Counted from the first letter of the stretch, positions 6,976-16,235 are shown. The stretch is DNA of 64,000 nucleotides from Chryseobacterium sp. VAUSW3 (GCF_002205795.1 NZ_NIUY01000001.1:744001-808000); one strand, 5' to 3'. The notes: generated by a model not told the origin, from the letters alone. Made by a program: numbers and translations.

Positions 6976-8424
6976 TTATCCAACTGATCCTTCCAGGGAA
7001 ATTTCAAGCAATTTCTGAGCTTCGATTGCAAATTCCATAGGAAGTTTGTTTAAAACCTCTTTCCCGAAACCGTTAACAATCAATGCAATAGCTTTTTCGG
7101 TATTTATTCCTCTCTGGTTGCAGTAGAAAATCTGGTCTTCGCCGATCTTTGAAGTGGTAGCTTCGTGTTCTAACTGTGCCGTGGGATCTTTGATTTCGAT
7201 ATATGGGAAAGTATGTGCACCACATTCGTTACCCATCAAAAGCGAATCGCACTGTGAAAAGTTTCTTGCTCCTTTCGCTGAAGGCATCACTTTTACTAAT
7301 CCCCGGTAAGAGTTATTGGATTTTCCTGCGGAAATACCTTTCGAAATAATGGTGGAACACGTGTTTTTACCGATGTGAATCATCTTGGTTCCGGTATCGG
7401 CATACTGATGATTATTCGTCACGGCAATGGAATAAAACTCGCCAATAGAATTGTCGCCTTTCAGAATACAGCTCGGATATTTCCACGTAACGGCAGAACC
7501 GGTTTCTACCTGCGTCCACGAAATTTTTGCATTTCTTTCGCAAATTCCTCTTTTCGTTACGAAATTGAAAACACCGCCTTTTCCTTCTGCATCACCTGGG
7601 AACCAGTTTTGGACGGTAGAATATTTAATTTCCGCATCATCCATCGCAATAAGTTCTACAACTGCCGCATGGAGTTGGTTTTCGTCTCTTGCCGGTGCGG
7701 TGCAGCCTTCGAGATAAGAAACATAACTTCCTTCATCAGCAATCACCAAAGTTCTTTCGAATTGCCCGCTTCCAGACTGGTTGATTCTGAAGTAGGTAGA
7801 AAGTTCCATCGGACACTTCACACCTTTAGGGATATAACAGAAACTTCCGTCGGAAAATACGGCAGAATTTAACGCGGCATAGAAGTTATCGCCTCGCGGA
7901 ACAACTTTACCGATGTATTTCTTTACAAGATCAGGATAATTCTGGATGGCTTCCGAAATCGGGCAGAAAATAATTCCTTTTTCCATCAAAGTATCCTGAA
8001 AGGTCGTTTTCACCGACACGGAATCCATCACGATATCTACCGCCACACCGGAAAGTCTTTTCTGCTCTTCGATGTTGATTCCTAATTTTTCGAATGTTTT
8101 TAAAAGTTCCGGATCTACTTCATCTAAACTTGCCAATTCCGGTTTTTTCTTAGGCGCAGCGTAATATTTTATTGCCTGAAAATCTGGTTTTTCATATTGT
8201 ACATTGGCCCAGTTTGGCTCCTCCATTTTCAGCCAGATTCTGTAAGATTCCAGCCTCCATTCCGTCATCCATTCCGGCTCATTTTTCTTTGCCGAAATCA
8301 TTCTTACCACTTCTTCGTTCAGACCGGTAGGAAAATCTTCATACTCAATATCTGTTTCGAAGCCGAATTCGTATTTTTGGTTTTCAAGATCAACCCTTAA
8401 GTCGTCTTCTGTATATTTTGACAT
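6976..8424 (-). CDS. sufB: Fe-S cluster assembly scaffold SufB
   Basis: A 482-aa SufB. It receives sulfur from SufS and builds nascent clusters together with SufC and SufD. Landmarks are [16 protein letters not shown], the central beta-helix ([22 protein letters not shown]) and the C-terminal [21 protein letters not shown], which carries the conserved Cys and Glu. It lies 6 bp after sufA. Length and motifs are normal. Confidence 0.97.
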   Translation of the reverse strand: MSKYTEDDLRVDLENQKYEFGFETDIEYEDFPTGLNEEVVRMISAKKNEPEWMTEWRLESYRIWLKMEEPNWANVQYEKPDFQAIKYYAAPKKKPELASLDEVDPELLKTFEKLGINIEEQKRLSGVAVDIVMDSVSVKTTFQDTLMEKGIIFCPISEAIQNYPDLVKKYIGKVVPRGDNFYAALNSAVFSDGSFCYIPKGVKCPMELSTYFRINQSGSGQFERTLVIADEGSYVSYLEGCTAPARDENQLHAAVVELIAMDDAEIKYSTVQNWFPGDAEGKGGVFNFVTKRGICERNAKISWTQVETGSAVTWKYPSCILKGDNSIGEFYSIAVTNNHQYADTGTKMIHIGKNTCSTIISKGISAGKSNNSYRGLVKVMPSAKGARNFSQCDSLLMGNECGAHTFPYIEIKDPTAQLEHEATTSKIGEDQIFYCNQRGINTEKAIALIVNGFGKEVLNKLPMEFAIEAQKLLEISLEGSVG

Positions 8425-8430
8425 AATTTT

Positions 8431-8760
8431 TTATAAACTAAAAGATTCACCGCATCCGCAAGTTCTGTTTGCATTGGGATTATTAAAAATAAAACCTTTC
8501 CCATTCAAACCTCCCGAATATTCCAGCGTTGTGCCTGCAAGATACAGGATCGATTTCTTATCGATGATAATTTTAATCCCGTTATCCTCGAAAACCTGAT
8601 CTGCATCAGTTTTTTCGTTATCGAACTTCAAAACATATTCAAGACCCGAACAGCCACCGCTTTTAACGCCGACTCTTATATAATCTTCAAAAGGCTTAAA
8701 ACCGTCTTCAGTCATCAACTGAATAGCTTTTTCTTTCGCATGATCGCTAACTTTTATCAT
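8431..8760 (-). CDS. sufA: A-type Fe-S carrier (SufA/ErpA/IscA family)
   Basis: A 109-aa HesB/IscA-fold protein with the three cluster-ligating cysteines in GGCSG (about residue 37) and CGCG near the C-terminus. It accepts or delivers Fe-S clusters. It is the first gene of the suf operon, with a TAnnTTTG promoter box about 28 bp upstream. Whether it is best called SufA, IscA or ErpA cannot be settled from sequence alone; the operon favours SufA. Confidence 0.92.
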   Translation of the reverse strand: MIKVSDHAKEKAIQLMTEDGFKPFEDYIRVGVKSGGCSGLEYVLKFDNEKTDADQVFEDNGIKIIIDKKSILYLAGTTLEYSGGLNGKGFIFNNPNANRTCGCGESFSL

Positions 8761-8788
8761 TGTTTTTATTTAGACTGATTTTAGATTG

Positions 8789-8796
8789 CAAAATTA
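8789..8796 (-). promoter_or_regulatory. -7 box of the suf operon
   Basis: On the minus strand this reads TAATTTTG, matching TAnnTTTG, 28 bp before the sufA ATG. Confidence 0.6.
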
Positions 8797-8829
8797 CTAA
8801 TAATATAATGAATATCAAATTTGTGGCGG

Positions 8830-8837
8830 TATATTTG
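8830..8837 (+). promoter_or_regulatory. -7 box upstream of the GLPGLI gene
   Basis: TATATTTG, 72 bp before the ATG at 8910. It is arranged divergently from the suf promoter. Confidence 0.6.
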
Positions 8838-8909
8838 TCTATCCGACTTATAGAAGAAAGAATTTAACTTTCCGGAACGATCCGGATCAAAAAACCAAAC
8901 AGCTATTCA

Positions 8910-9752
8910 ATGAAAAAAATCGGTCTTATTATTCTGGGATTATGTTCCCAATTGAGTTTTGCGCAGGCGAACCGTTTCATCTATCAGGTAACAATGAAAC
9001 CCGACTCTACCAACAGAAACGATATCAAAACTGAACTCGCCTATCTTGACGCTACGCCCGAAAAATCGATATTCTACGGAGAAAAAAGGCTTCAGCGCGA
9101 TTCTCTATTTACAAAAGTGAGACAAACAGGAAGTTTCAATTTCGACCGGAGCCAAATGCAGAATCTCCGTTCGAACATCGACTTTACAGTGAATAAAGAT
9201 TTTAAAACAAACACCAAAACTTTTACGTCCCGAATTGCCAGAGACCAGTATGCTTATGAAGAAGACCGGCCAATGGAATGGAAAATTCTACCGGAAACTG
9301 CAAAAATTGGAGATTACAAAACCCAGAAAGCTGAAACTCAGTTTGCCGGAAGATCATGGTTCGCATGGTTTACCACCGATATTCCTTTTCAGGATGGGCC
9401 GTATAAATTTTCCGGACTTCCAGGGCTTATCGTAAAAGTTGAGGATTCCAAAGGCGACTATTCTTTCGACCTGAAAGAGACTAAAAAAATCGCAGCAATT
9501 CAGGCTTTTAGCCAATCGGGAAATCCTGTTAAAGTAAAAAGAAAAGACTTTGTAAAACAGGAAACTCTTTTCCGCAAAGATCCGGCATCTTTCATGCAGG
9601 CATCAATGGGTTCGGCAAGAGGAGGATCCGGAATCACTGCTCCCCAGAGCAGAGGTTCAATGAGAACTCCCGACCCAAACCAGCGCAGGCAGATGGAAAC
9701 AAGAATGGCTGAAGAGCTGAAGAAAAACAACAACCCGATCGAATTAAAATAA
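8910..9752 (+). CDS. GLPGLI family secreted protein
   Basis: A 280-aa protein with a signal peptide (MKKIGLIILGLCSQLSFAQA) and the name-giving motif in YKFSGLPGLIVKVED near residue 170. This Bacteroidota family is exported to the cell envelope; its biochemical role is not established. The C-terminus is low-complexity (Gly/Ser/Arg-rich, MASMGSARGGSG-like). It stands alone between a divergent suf operon and a convergent L,D-transpeptidase-like gene. Confidence 0.92.
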   Translation: MKKIGLIILGLCSQLSFAQANRFIYQVTMKPDSTNRNDIKTELAYLDATPEKSIFYGEKRLQRDSLFTKVRQTGSFNFDRSQMQNLRSNIDFTVNKDFKTNTKTFTSRIARDQYAYEEDRPMEWKILPETAKIGDYKTQKAETQFAGRSWFAWFTTDIPFQDGPYKFSGLPGLIVKVEDSKGDYSFDLKETKKIAAIQAFSQSGNPVKVKRKDFVKQETLFRKDPASFMQASMGSARGGSGITAPQSRGSMRTPDPNQRRQMETRMAEELKKNNNPIELK

Positions 9753-9754
9753 AA

Positions 9755-9787
9755 GAAAATCCCGGTTCACATCGAACCGGGATTTTC
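9755..9787. terminator. Bidirectional terminator
   Basis: A 14-bp perfect stem (GAAAATCCCGGTTC / GAACCGGGATTTTC) with a 5-nt loop. A-runs and T-runs on both sides let it serve both convergent genes. Confidence 0.9.
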
Positions 9788-9806
9788 ATATCAACTATTG
9801 AAAAAA

Positions 9807-10571
9807 CTAAATGTTTTCGGGATTTTTCAGCCATTCCGTTTTTGAAAGATACCTTTCATCGGGATAATAAATAAAGAGGCAGTTCTGGCCTTTTATCGTA
9901 TTGATGATCGGTTCTGCCAGCGCTCTTGGCACCGCCGGACAACCCCAGCTTCTGCCAATTCTGTTCTGGCTTTTAATGAAATTTTCACTTACATAATCGG
10001 CACCGTGCATCACGATGGCTCGTTGCAAAGCGGCGTCATTATAGCCCGGATCCTGCCCCAGAAGTTTCAGTGAATAACCGTTGCTGCCATTATATGTATT
10101 TTCGGTAATATAAAATCCAAGGCTGCTCTGGTAAGAACTTTCGGTATTGGAAAACTTCGCTGCAAATTCTTCTCCCGTATTTTTTCCGTGAGCAACCAGC
10201 GAATTAAAAAGTACTTTTTTCTCTTCAAGATCAATAACCCAAAGTCTTTTCTGGGTAGAGGAAAGCGAAAAATCGCAGACCGTAAGCAAATGGGAATCTT
10301 CTGGAAGTTTGCCGGCTTTTTTCAGATTATTGAATCCTAAATAAGCTTTTGAAAAAACATCAGGATTTAAGGCGTTTATTCCTTCAAAACTGAGGGAGGA
10401 AAAAATTTCTTCGCCCGTTATTTTTATTGAATTGGCCATATTTCCGGCTGATAAAATTTTGGCGTGAGCTTTAAGTGAAGTTTTGGTGTCTGAAACTGTC
10501 GCTACATCCCTTTTATAGAAAGAGGTTGCGACAATAAATACCAAAAACAGTGTTAAAAGAACTTTCTTCAT
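9807..10571 (-). CDS. Murein L,D-transpeptidase-like (YkuD-related) family protein, exported
   Basis: A 254-aa protein with an N-terminal hydrophobic signal segment. It carries the family's catalytic-type motif: AIVMHGADY, then about 20 residues on, GRSWGCPAVP, matching the His and Ser-x-Gly-Cys layout of L,D-transpeptidases. It probably acts on peptidoglycan in the periplasm, forming or modifying cross-links. Many relatives are annotated only as murein L,D-transpeptidase catalytic domain family protein, so the substrate is inferred. Confidence 0.85.
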   Translation of the reverse strand: MKKVLLTLFLVFIVATSFYKRDVATVSDTKTSLKAHAKILSAGNMANSIKITGEEIFSSLSFEGINALNPDVFSKAYLGFNNLKKAGKLPEDSHLLTVCDFSLSSTQKRLWVIDLEEKKVLFNSLVAHGKNTGEEFAAKFSNTESSYQSSLGFYITENTYNGSNGYSLKLLGQDPGYNDAALQRAIVMHGADYVSENFIKSQNRIGRSWGCPAVPRALAEPIINTIKGQNCLFIYYPDERYLSKTEWLKNPENI

Positions 10572-10602
10572 AAAACATTATGTTAAATTGATTTTAAGAC
10601 CG

Positions 10603-10610
10603 CAAAACTA
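10603..10610 (-). promoter_or_regulatory. -7 box of the L,D-transpeptidase-like gene
   Basis: The minus strand reads TAGTTTTG (TAnnTTTG), 31 bp before the ATG. Confidence 0.5.
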
Positions 10611-10676
10611 CAAATAATTAAATATCAAGTGGTTGAATCAATTTTTTTTAACTGTTTTTTATGAAACTTTAACTGA

Positions 10677-10710
10677 TTTGGCTGCATTCGGATTTATTTT
10701 ATTAATTTTG
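10677..10710 (+). promoter_or_regulatory. Promoter of the Cys-rich / HMA receptor locus
   Basis: TTTG at 10677-10680 and TAATTTTG at 10703-10710 are separated by 22 bp. The ATG at 10718 begins only 7 nt after the box, so the mRNA is probably leaderless or nearly so. Confidence 0.6.
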
Positions 10711-10717
10711 CAGACGC

Positions 10718-11089
10718 ATGGCGAAATCATTAAAAATATTTTTAATTATTCTAGGGTTAGGAATTTTTATTCTACCCAAACAAACCGTGTTTGCGCAGAA
10801 GGTTGAAAATTGTTGTGAGCAGAAATCTAAAAAAGACGAATGCTGCAACACAGAAAAAACCAAACCCTGCCACGAAAGCAATCCGAAAAAAGGTTCTGAG
10901 AAAAATGGTTGCGGAAATGACTGTGCCAATTGCCACTCATGCTCGGTAAATATTGCGCTGAACTATATTTCTCCCGAATCATACACCTCGCAGAAGCAAC
11001 TGTTCATTAAAAAGATCAGTTATAATTACGAAATTTCTTTTTTTTCCTCAAGTATTCAAAACATTTGGCAACCGCCAAAACTTTGTTAA
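10718..11089 (+). CDS. Small exported cysteine-rich protein, putative metal binding
   Basis: A 123-aa protein with a signal peptide ending VFAQ. The mature part is dominated by Cys and Lys: ENCCEQ, DECCNTEK, KPCHESN, then NGCGNDCANCHSCSV, at least eleven Cys with His. This suggests heavy-metal (copper-like) binding in the periplasm. The ending WQPPKLC is typical of small proteins encoded beside metal-linked receptors in this group. The next gene, 69 bp on, is a TonB receptor with metal-binding modules. The family is not recognised; the role is inferred from composition and context. Confidence 0.8.
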   Translation: MAKSLKIFLIILGLGIFILPKQTVFAQKVENCCEQKSKKDECCNTEKTKPCHESNPKKGSEKNGCGNDCANCHSCSVNIALNYISPESYTSQKQLFIKKISYNYEISFFSSSIQNIWQPPKLC

Positions 11090-11158
11090 TTTATTGACCG
11101 TCAGCCAGAAGAATGTTCTTTTGGCAACACTTATTTTAAATTAACAAATTCAAATAAA

Positions 11159-13831
11159 ATGAAAATTTTACTGAAAAGTCTTCTGATTTTTTCACTCTTA
11201 TTCAATAATTTCCTTTTTGCACAAACAATTACCAAAGCCACCTTTAAGGTAAAGGGCGAATGCGGCATGTGTAAGGACCGAATAGAAACCACCGCAAAAA
11301 AAACAGGTGCAACATCTGCCAACTGGAGCGCAGAATCCCAACAACTTACTGTAGAATATGATGCAGCGAGAGTAAATCCCGAAGAATTACTTAAAAAAAT
11401 CGCCGAAGCCGGTCACGATAACGAAAAATTCAAAGCGCCGGACAGCGTTTACGAAAATCTTCCGGGCTGCTGTCATTACGAAAGAGAGCCTTCTTTTTTA
11501 ACTGTAACGACTGCAGAAAGTACAAAACCAGTAAAATCGGACAATCAGTTTTTCGTGAGAGGAAATTGTGTTTCGTGTAAAACAAGAATCGAAAAAGCTG
11601 CAAAAACTGCCGGCGCCGATGCGGCAGATTGGAATCCTGAAACCCAAACCGTAACGCTGGATTTTAATCCCGCAAAAACTTCAGCTGATGCAATTTTGAA
11701 AATGATTGCCGATGTGGGTCATGATAATGAAAAATATACCGCGAGCGATTCCGTTTATAAAAACCTTCCCGACTGTTGTCTTTACGACCGCACATTGCCT
11801 TTGGGCGTAAAGAGTGATTTGGTTCACATGGAAGAAAGCCCAGCTCCAAAAAAAGATTTCACCCAACATGCAGATCATGTTGACAAAAGCATTGAAGAGG
11901 TGAAACTCATAAAAATGGGCGAAGCTACAGCGCTCAGCAAAAAGGAAACCGGCCTTACCTTCAATATCAGTTCTAAAGAATTATTGAAAGCCGCTTGCTG
12001 TAATCTTTCCGAAAGTTTCGAAACCAACGCAACTGTTGATGTCGCATTCAGCAACGCCGTTACCGGAACTAAACAACTGAAAATGTTGGGACTGGACCAA
12101 AAATATACTTCATTAACAAAAGAACTTTTGCCTTCCATCCGCGGTTTGGCGTCTCCTTACGGAATGAATTTAATTCCCGGCAGATGGATTGGCGGAATTC
12201 AGCTTACGAAAGGCGGCAGCACTGTGACTAACGGATATGAAAGCATCACCGGACAGATTAATACCGAGCTTTTAAAAATGCAGGAAGAACCCGAAACTGC
12301 CATCAATTTTTTCGGAGACATCAATGGGAGATTTGAATCCAATATTACCTCAACTACCCAAATTAAGGACCACTGGAACCAGTCGGTGCTGCTTCATGGG
12401 AACGCTACATTAGCCAAAATGGATACCAACGATGATGGTTTCCTGGATCAACCAACAGGGAACCAGATCAATGCCGCGTATTTATTGGATTACAATGATC
12501 TGGAAAATTCTGGTTTGGGTTCACATTTCGGAATAAGTTTCGTTAAAGATGAAAGATTCGGCGGTCAGACAGATTTCGATAAAAATACAGACCGTTCACA
12601 GCAAAGCTTTTATGGAGTAGGAATTGATATTTCTAAATTCGACATTTGGAATAAAACCGGCTATGTCTTTAAGGGTAAACCTTACCAAAGTATCGGCTGG
12701 ATGAACCAGTTTACGTATCATCAGCAGGACAGTTTTTTCGGCCAAAGAAATTATCTCGGTAACCAGAAAACCTTTTATTCAAACTTAATTTTCGAAAGTA
12801 TTTTCGGGAATACCAATCATAAATACAAAACCGGAGCGAGTTTTCTGTATGATGATTTCGATGAAAATTATCTGACGCAGAATTTTAAAAGAACTGAAAC
12901 CGTTCCCGGACTCTTCTTCGAATATACGCTGACCGGTCTTAAATACACCTTGGTTGCAGGCGCCAGAACCGATTTTCACAACCTGGCCGGAACCCAGTTT
13001 ACGCCAAGACTTAACTTTAAATACGACATTTCTCCGAAGACAATCTTGAGACTTTCTGCCGGAAAAGGCTTCAGAACGGCCAATATTTTTGCTGAAAATC
13101 AGCAGTATTTCGCTTCAAACCGCCAGATTGAAATATTAGGAAACGGCGGAAACATTTATGACTTGAAGCCAGAGATTGCCTGGAATTATGGGGCAAGCCT
13201 TCAGCAGGAATTTAAATTGTTCAACAGAAAAGCGACCTTGGTGGCTGATTTTTTCCGAACCGATTTCCAAGATCAGGTTCTGGCGGATCTGGATACTTCT
13301 CCGAACAAAATTGTATTCTATAATCTTGATGGAAATTCTTACGCCAACAGTTTCCAGACACAACTTGATTTCGTACCGGCAAAAAATCTTGAACTGCGTT
13401 TGGCTTACAAATATTATGATGTTCAGGCAGATTTTTTAGGCGGAAAAAGAGAGATACCGTTTATGGCGAAAAACAGAGGATTCTTTAATGCCTCGTATGC
13501 TACTGATAAAAATGATAAAGGCAGCTTCTGGAGTTTTGATACGACCCTACAGCTTGTCGGCAAACAAAAACTCCCCAATTTAAATGCAAACCCTGCAGAA
13601 TTCAGACTTCCTGAATATTCCGCCTCGTTCGCCACTTTGAATGCACAGGTTTCGAGAAACTTCAATAAAAATATTCGTGTATATTTGGGTGGAGAAAACC
13701 TAACCGGTTACACCCAGGATCAGCCGATTATTGATGCTAAGAATCCTTTCGGCAATTATTTCGACGGCGGAATGGTGTATGCGCCAATTATGCCCGCAAA
13801 TGTGTATCTTGGTCTGGATGTTTCGTTTTAG
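11159..13831 (+). CDS. TonB-dependent receptor with two N-terminal HMA-type metal-binding modules
   Basis: An 890-aa outer-membrane receptor. After a signal peptide (cleavage near FLFAQ, residue 22) come two similar modules of about 100 residues. Each holds a heavy-metal-associated (HMA) motif, CGMC at 35-38 and CVSC at 137-140, followed by GHDNEK..DSVY.NLP.CC.Y. The TonB plug begins near 265 (ACCNLSESFETN) and the beta-barrel ends in the aromatic YLGLDVSF. HMA modules replace the usual carboxypeptidase-like N-domain. It probably imports or senses copper or another soft metal. Operon with the Cys-rich gene upstream and the lipoprotein 22 bp downstream. Confidence 0.9.
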   Translation: MKILLKSLLIFSLLFNNFLFAQTITKATFKVKGECGMCKDRIETTAKKTGATSANWSAESQQLTVEYDAARVNPEELLKKIAEAGHDNEKFKAPDSVYENLPGCCHYEREPSFLTVTTAESTKPVKSDNQFFVRGNCVSCKTRIEKAAKTAGADAADWNPETQTVTLDFNPAKTSADAILKMIADVGHDNEKYTASDSVYKNLPDCCLYDRTLPLGVKSDLVHMEESPAPKKDFTQHADHVDKSIEEVKLIKMGEATALSKKETGLTFNISSKELLKAACCNLSESFETNATVDVAFSNAVTGTKQLKMLGLDQKYTSLTKELLPSIRGLASPYGMNLIPGRWIGGIQLTKGGSTVTNGYESITGQINTELLKMQEEPETAINFFGDINGRFESNITSTTQIKDHWNQSVLLHGNATLAKMDTNDDGFLDQPTGNQINAAYLLDYNDLENSGLGSHFGISFVKDERFGGQTDFDKNTDRSQQSFYGVGIDISKFDIWNKTGYVFKGKPYQSIGWMNQFTYHQQDSFFGQRNYLGNQKTFYSNLIFESIFGNTNHKYKTGASFLYDDFDENYLTQNFKRTETVPGLFFEYTLTGLKYTLVAGARTDFHNLAGTQFTPRLNFKYDISPKTILRLSAGKGFRTANIFAENQQYFASNRQIEILGNGGNIYDLKPEIAWNYGASLQQEFKLFNRKATLVADFFRTDFQDQVLADLDTSPNKIVFYNLDGNSYANSFQTQLDFVPAKNLELRLAYKYYDVQADFLGGKREIPFMAKNRGFFNASYATDKNDKGSFWSFDTTLQLVGKQKLPNLNANPAEFRLPEYSASFATLNAQVSRNFNKNIRVYLGGENLTGYTQDQPIIDAKNPFGNYFDGGMVYAPIMPANVYLGLDVSF

Positions 13832-13853
13832 TTAAAAACTTAAATTAATCCTT

Positions 13854-14312
13854 ATGAAAAAAATATCAATCGTACTTTTTGCAGCCGCAGCTTTTACGGT
13901 TTCGTGCAAAAATACCAAAACAACGGAATCTCAAGCAAAAGATGGTTCAGAAACAGCAACCAGTGCTGCAGCTACTGGCGAAAATCCCCAGAGTACAGCA
14001 ACAGCAACTACTACAGCAGATCCCAACAGACCAGCGTTGAATCCCGCTCATGGCGAACCATATCACCGATGCGATATTCAGGTAGGTGCACCACTTGACA
14101 GCCCAGCTCCGGTTCAGGCTCCCGCCCCACAGGTTATTCCTCAACAGGCGCCGGTAAGTAATAATTTCAATACCAATCCTATTGCACCTTCAGCGGCACC
14201 GGCACCATCGGTGTCTTCAACTTCATCATTAGGACCGAAACCAGCGCTGAATCCACCACATGGCGAGCCGCACCACCGTTGCGACCTGCAGGTAGGCACG
14301 CCTTTGACTTAA
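13854..14312 (+). CDS. Lipoprotein with two HGEPxHRCD repeats
   Basis: A 152-aa protein with a lipoprotein signal (AAFTVSCKN, lipid Cys about residue 18). A long low-complexity Thr/Ala/Pro/Gln linker joins two copies of NP.HGEP.HRCD.QVG.PL, near residues 62-83 and 131-152. The His/Glu/His/Cys pattern suggests metal binding. It is last in the Cys-rich / HMA receptor operon, consistent with a metal-handling role. The motif family has no function known to me. Confidence 0.8.
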   Translation: MKKISIVLFAAAAFTVSCKNTKTTESQAKDGSETATSAAATGENPQSTATATTTADPNRPALNPAHGEPYHRCDIQVGAPLDSPAPVQAPAPQVIPQQAPVSNNFNTNPIAPSAAPAPSVSSTSSLGPKPALNPPHGEPHHRCDLQVGTPLT

Positions 14313-14332
14313 AAATTTAATTATTAAAATAG

Positions 14333-14366
14333 AAATTGCGGAATCATAAATTCCGCAATTTTTTTA
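14333..14366. terminator. Bidirectional terminator between lipoprotein and msrB
   Basis: A 12-bp perfect stem, AAATTGCGGAAT / ATTCCGCAATTT, loop CATAA, with a T tract downstream. Serves the convergent ends. Confidence 0.88.
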
Positions 14367-14894
14367 TTTTTTCTCTGAATCTCCTACAAATTCTAAACTT
14401 ACAGAATTCATACAATATCTCGTTCCGGTTGGCGGCGGCCCGTCATTAAAAACATGGCCCAAATGCGAATCGCAGCGTTTGCAAACCACTTCTATTCTTT
14501 CCATCCCATGAGAGGAGTCCCGTTTGTAAGCGGTACCTTCTTTATCGGCTTCAAAAAAGCTTGGCCACCCACAGGTAGAAGAAAATTTAGCATCTGAACG
14601 GAAGAGATGGTTACCACAAACCGCGCAGTAATAGTCGCCCAACTCATCAAATTCGTTATATTTTCCGGTGAAGGGTCTTTCAGTATCGGCTTCGCGGGCG
14701 ATAGCGTACAAATCCGGCGAAAGGATTTTTCTCCATTCAGAATTGGGAACATTCAGTTTCGTACGGTCGGTACGGGAATAATATGGATTGTTTTTTGTAG
14801 CAGAATTTTCCATTACTTCTTTATTTTGAGGTTGTTTTACCTGAGAACACATTTGCAGGGAAATGAGCATCAGCATCGAAATTATAATTTTCAT
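14364..14894 (-). CDS. msrB: Peptide-methionine (R)-S-oxide reductase, lipoprotein form
   Basis: MsrB reduces methionine-R-sulfoxide in proteins. Visible are two zinc-binding pairs, CAVC (YYCAVCGNHLF) and CKRC (VVCKRCDSHLGHVF), and the catalytic RYCMNSVSLEF. The N-terminus is a lipoprotein signal (ISLQMCSQ, Cys 16), so it probably acts in the periplasm, anchored to a membrane. 176 aa. It stands divergent from the DUF445 gene. Confidence 0.93.
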   Translation of the reverse strand: MKIIISMLMLISLQMCSQVKQPQNKEVMENSATKNNPYYSRTDRTKLNVPNSEWRKILSPDLYAIAREADTERPFTGKYNEFDELGDYYCAVCGNHLFRSDAKFSSTCGWPSFFEADKEGTAYKRDSSHGMERIEVVCKRCDSHLGHVFNDGPPPTGTRYCMNSVSLEFVGDSEKK

Positions 14895-14955
14895 TTTTTA
14901 AAAACTCATTTTTAAATTATTTAGTATTCAAAACGAATTTAGACTTCAAAATTAG

Positions 14956-14963
14956 TAAATTTG
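14956..14963 (+). promoter_or_regulatory. -7 box of the DUF445 gene
   Basis: TAAATTTG ends only 5 nt before the ATG at 14969, pointing to a leaderless or nearly leaderless mRNA. Confidence 0.55.
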
Positions 14964-14968
14964 AAACA

Positions 14969-16213
14969 ATGAACGACGAAGAAAAAAAAATACAGCTCCG
15001 AAAATACAAGACATTTGCCACCGGACTTTTTGTTTTGATGGCGGTAATTTTTGTGGTGATGACGATTCTCGAAAAGAAAAATCCGGCTCACTGGATCGGC
15101 TACATCCGCGCTTTTTCCGAAGCAGCAATGGTTGGGGCTTTGGCCGACTGGTTCGCCGTTACCGCACTTTTTAATTATCCTTTAGGCCTTAAAATTCCTC
15201 ACACGAATTTAATTGAAAACAGCAAGGAACGTATTGGGGATAATCTTGGGAATTTCGTGGTTTCTAACTTTCTTTCTCCCCAAAATATCCGGCCGTATAT
15301 TCAGAAGCTCAAAATTTCTCACTTTGCCGGCGAATGGCTTTCGAAGCAGCGCAACCAGGAAAATCTGGTGAAGGAACTTTCGAATATCGTTCTGGATATC
15401 CTTCATAAACTCGACGATACAGCGGTGGTGAAATTTATCGGACATAAAGCCAGAGAAATGTCGGATGACCTGAAAATCAATCAAATCGTAGGAACCGGAA
15501 TCGAATACGTTCTTAATAAGCAGGATCACCAGAAAATCATCACCAACCTCGCCAAACAGATTAAAGATTATGTGATCGCCAATCGGGATATTGTACAAGA
15601 GCGCGTTCAGAAAGAAAGTTATTTCCTCATTCCAAAATTTGTGGACAACAGCATCGCTGAAAAAATTACCAACGGACTATCCACTTTTTTCGAAGAGGTT
15701 GAAAACGATCACAGCCATTCTTTAAGGACAGAAATCACGCAGAAACTCTATACTTTTTCACACGAAATTCACTCTGAAGAAAAATGGGAAGATGAATTCC
15801 GCTCGATAAAAAATGATTTCATGAACGAAGAAAAACTACAACAATACTCGAAAGACATCTGGAATTCCATTAAAAAATCACTGTCAAAAGAACTGGAAGA
15901 AGAAAATTCGGCCCTTAAAAATTATATCAAAAAAAACCTGACGGAACTTTCTCAGAATTTAAAAGATGATGAAAATTTCCAGAATAAAATCGATCACTGG
16001 GTACGCGTCACCGCATATAAATACATTCTGAAAAACACGCACCAGGCAGCCAATCTCATCAGTTCAACGGTTGGAAACTGGCAAGGCCGTGACCTGAGCA
16101 GAAAACTGGAAGTGGAAGTGGGGAAAGACCTGCAGTTTATCCGCGTGAACGGCACTTTAGTCGGTGGTTTGGTGGGGCTGATTATTTATACCGTTACGAA
16201 TTTTTTCTTATAA
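14969..16213 (+). CDS. DUF445 family membrane protein
   Basis: A 414-aa protein with one N-terminal membrane helix (about 13-33), the conserved GALADWFAVTALFNYPLG segment, a long helical or coiled middle part, and a C-terminal membrane helix (GGLVGLIIYTVTNFF). This matches the DUF445 (YjiN-like) family, whose function is unknown. It converges on pyrD with only 22 bp between the stops. Confidence 0.88.
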   Translation: MNDEEKKIQLRKYKTFATGLFVLMAVIFVVMTILEKKNPAHWIGYIRAFSEAAMVGALADWFAVTALFNYPLGLKIPHTNLIENSKERIGDNLGNFVVSNFLSPQNIRPYIQKLKISHFAGEWLSKQRNQENLVKELSNIVLDILHKLDDTAVVKFIGHKAREMSDDLKINQIVGTGIEYVLNKQDHQKIITNLAKQIKDYVIANRDIVQERVQKESYFLIPKFVDNSIAEKITNGLSTFFEEVENDHSHSLRTEITQKLYTFSHEIHSEEKWEDEFRSIKNDFMNEEKLQQYSKDIWNSIKKSLSKELEEENSALKNYIKKNLTELSQNLKDDENFQNKIDHWVRVTAYKYILKNTHQAANLISSTVGNWQGRDLSRKLEVEVGKDLQFIRVNGTLVGGLVGLIIYTVTNFFL

Positions 16214-16235
16214 TCGGTGAGCGTTTTAACCGCTT

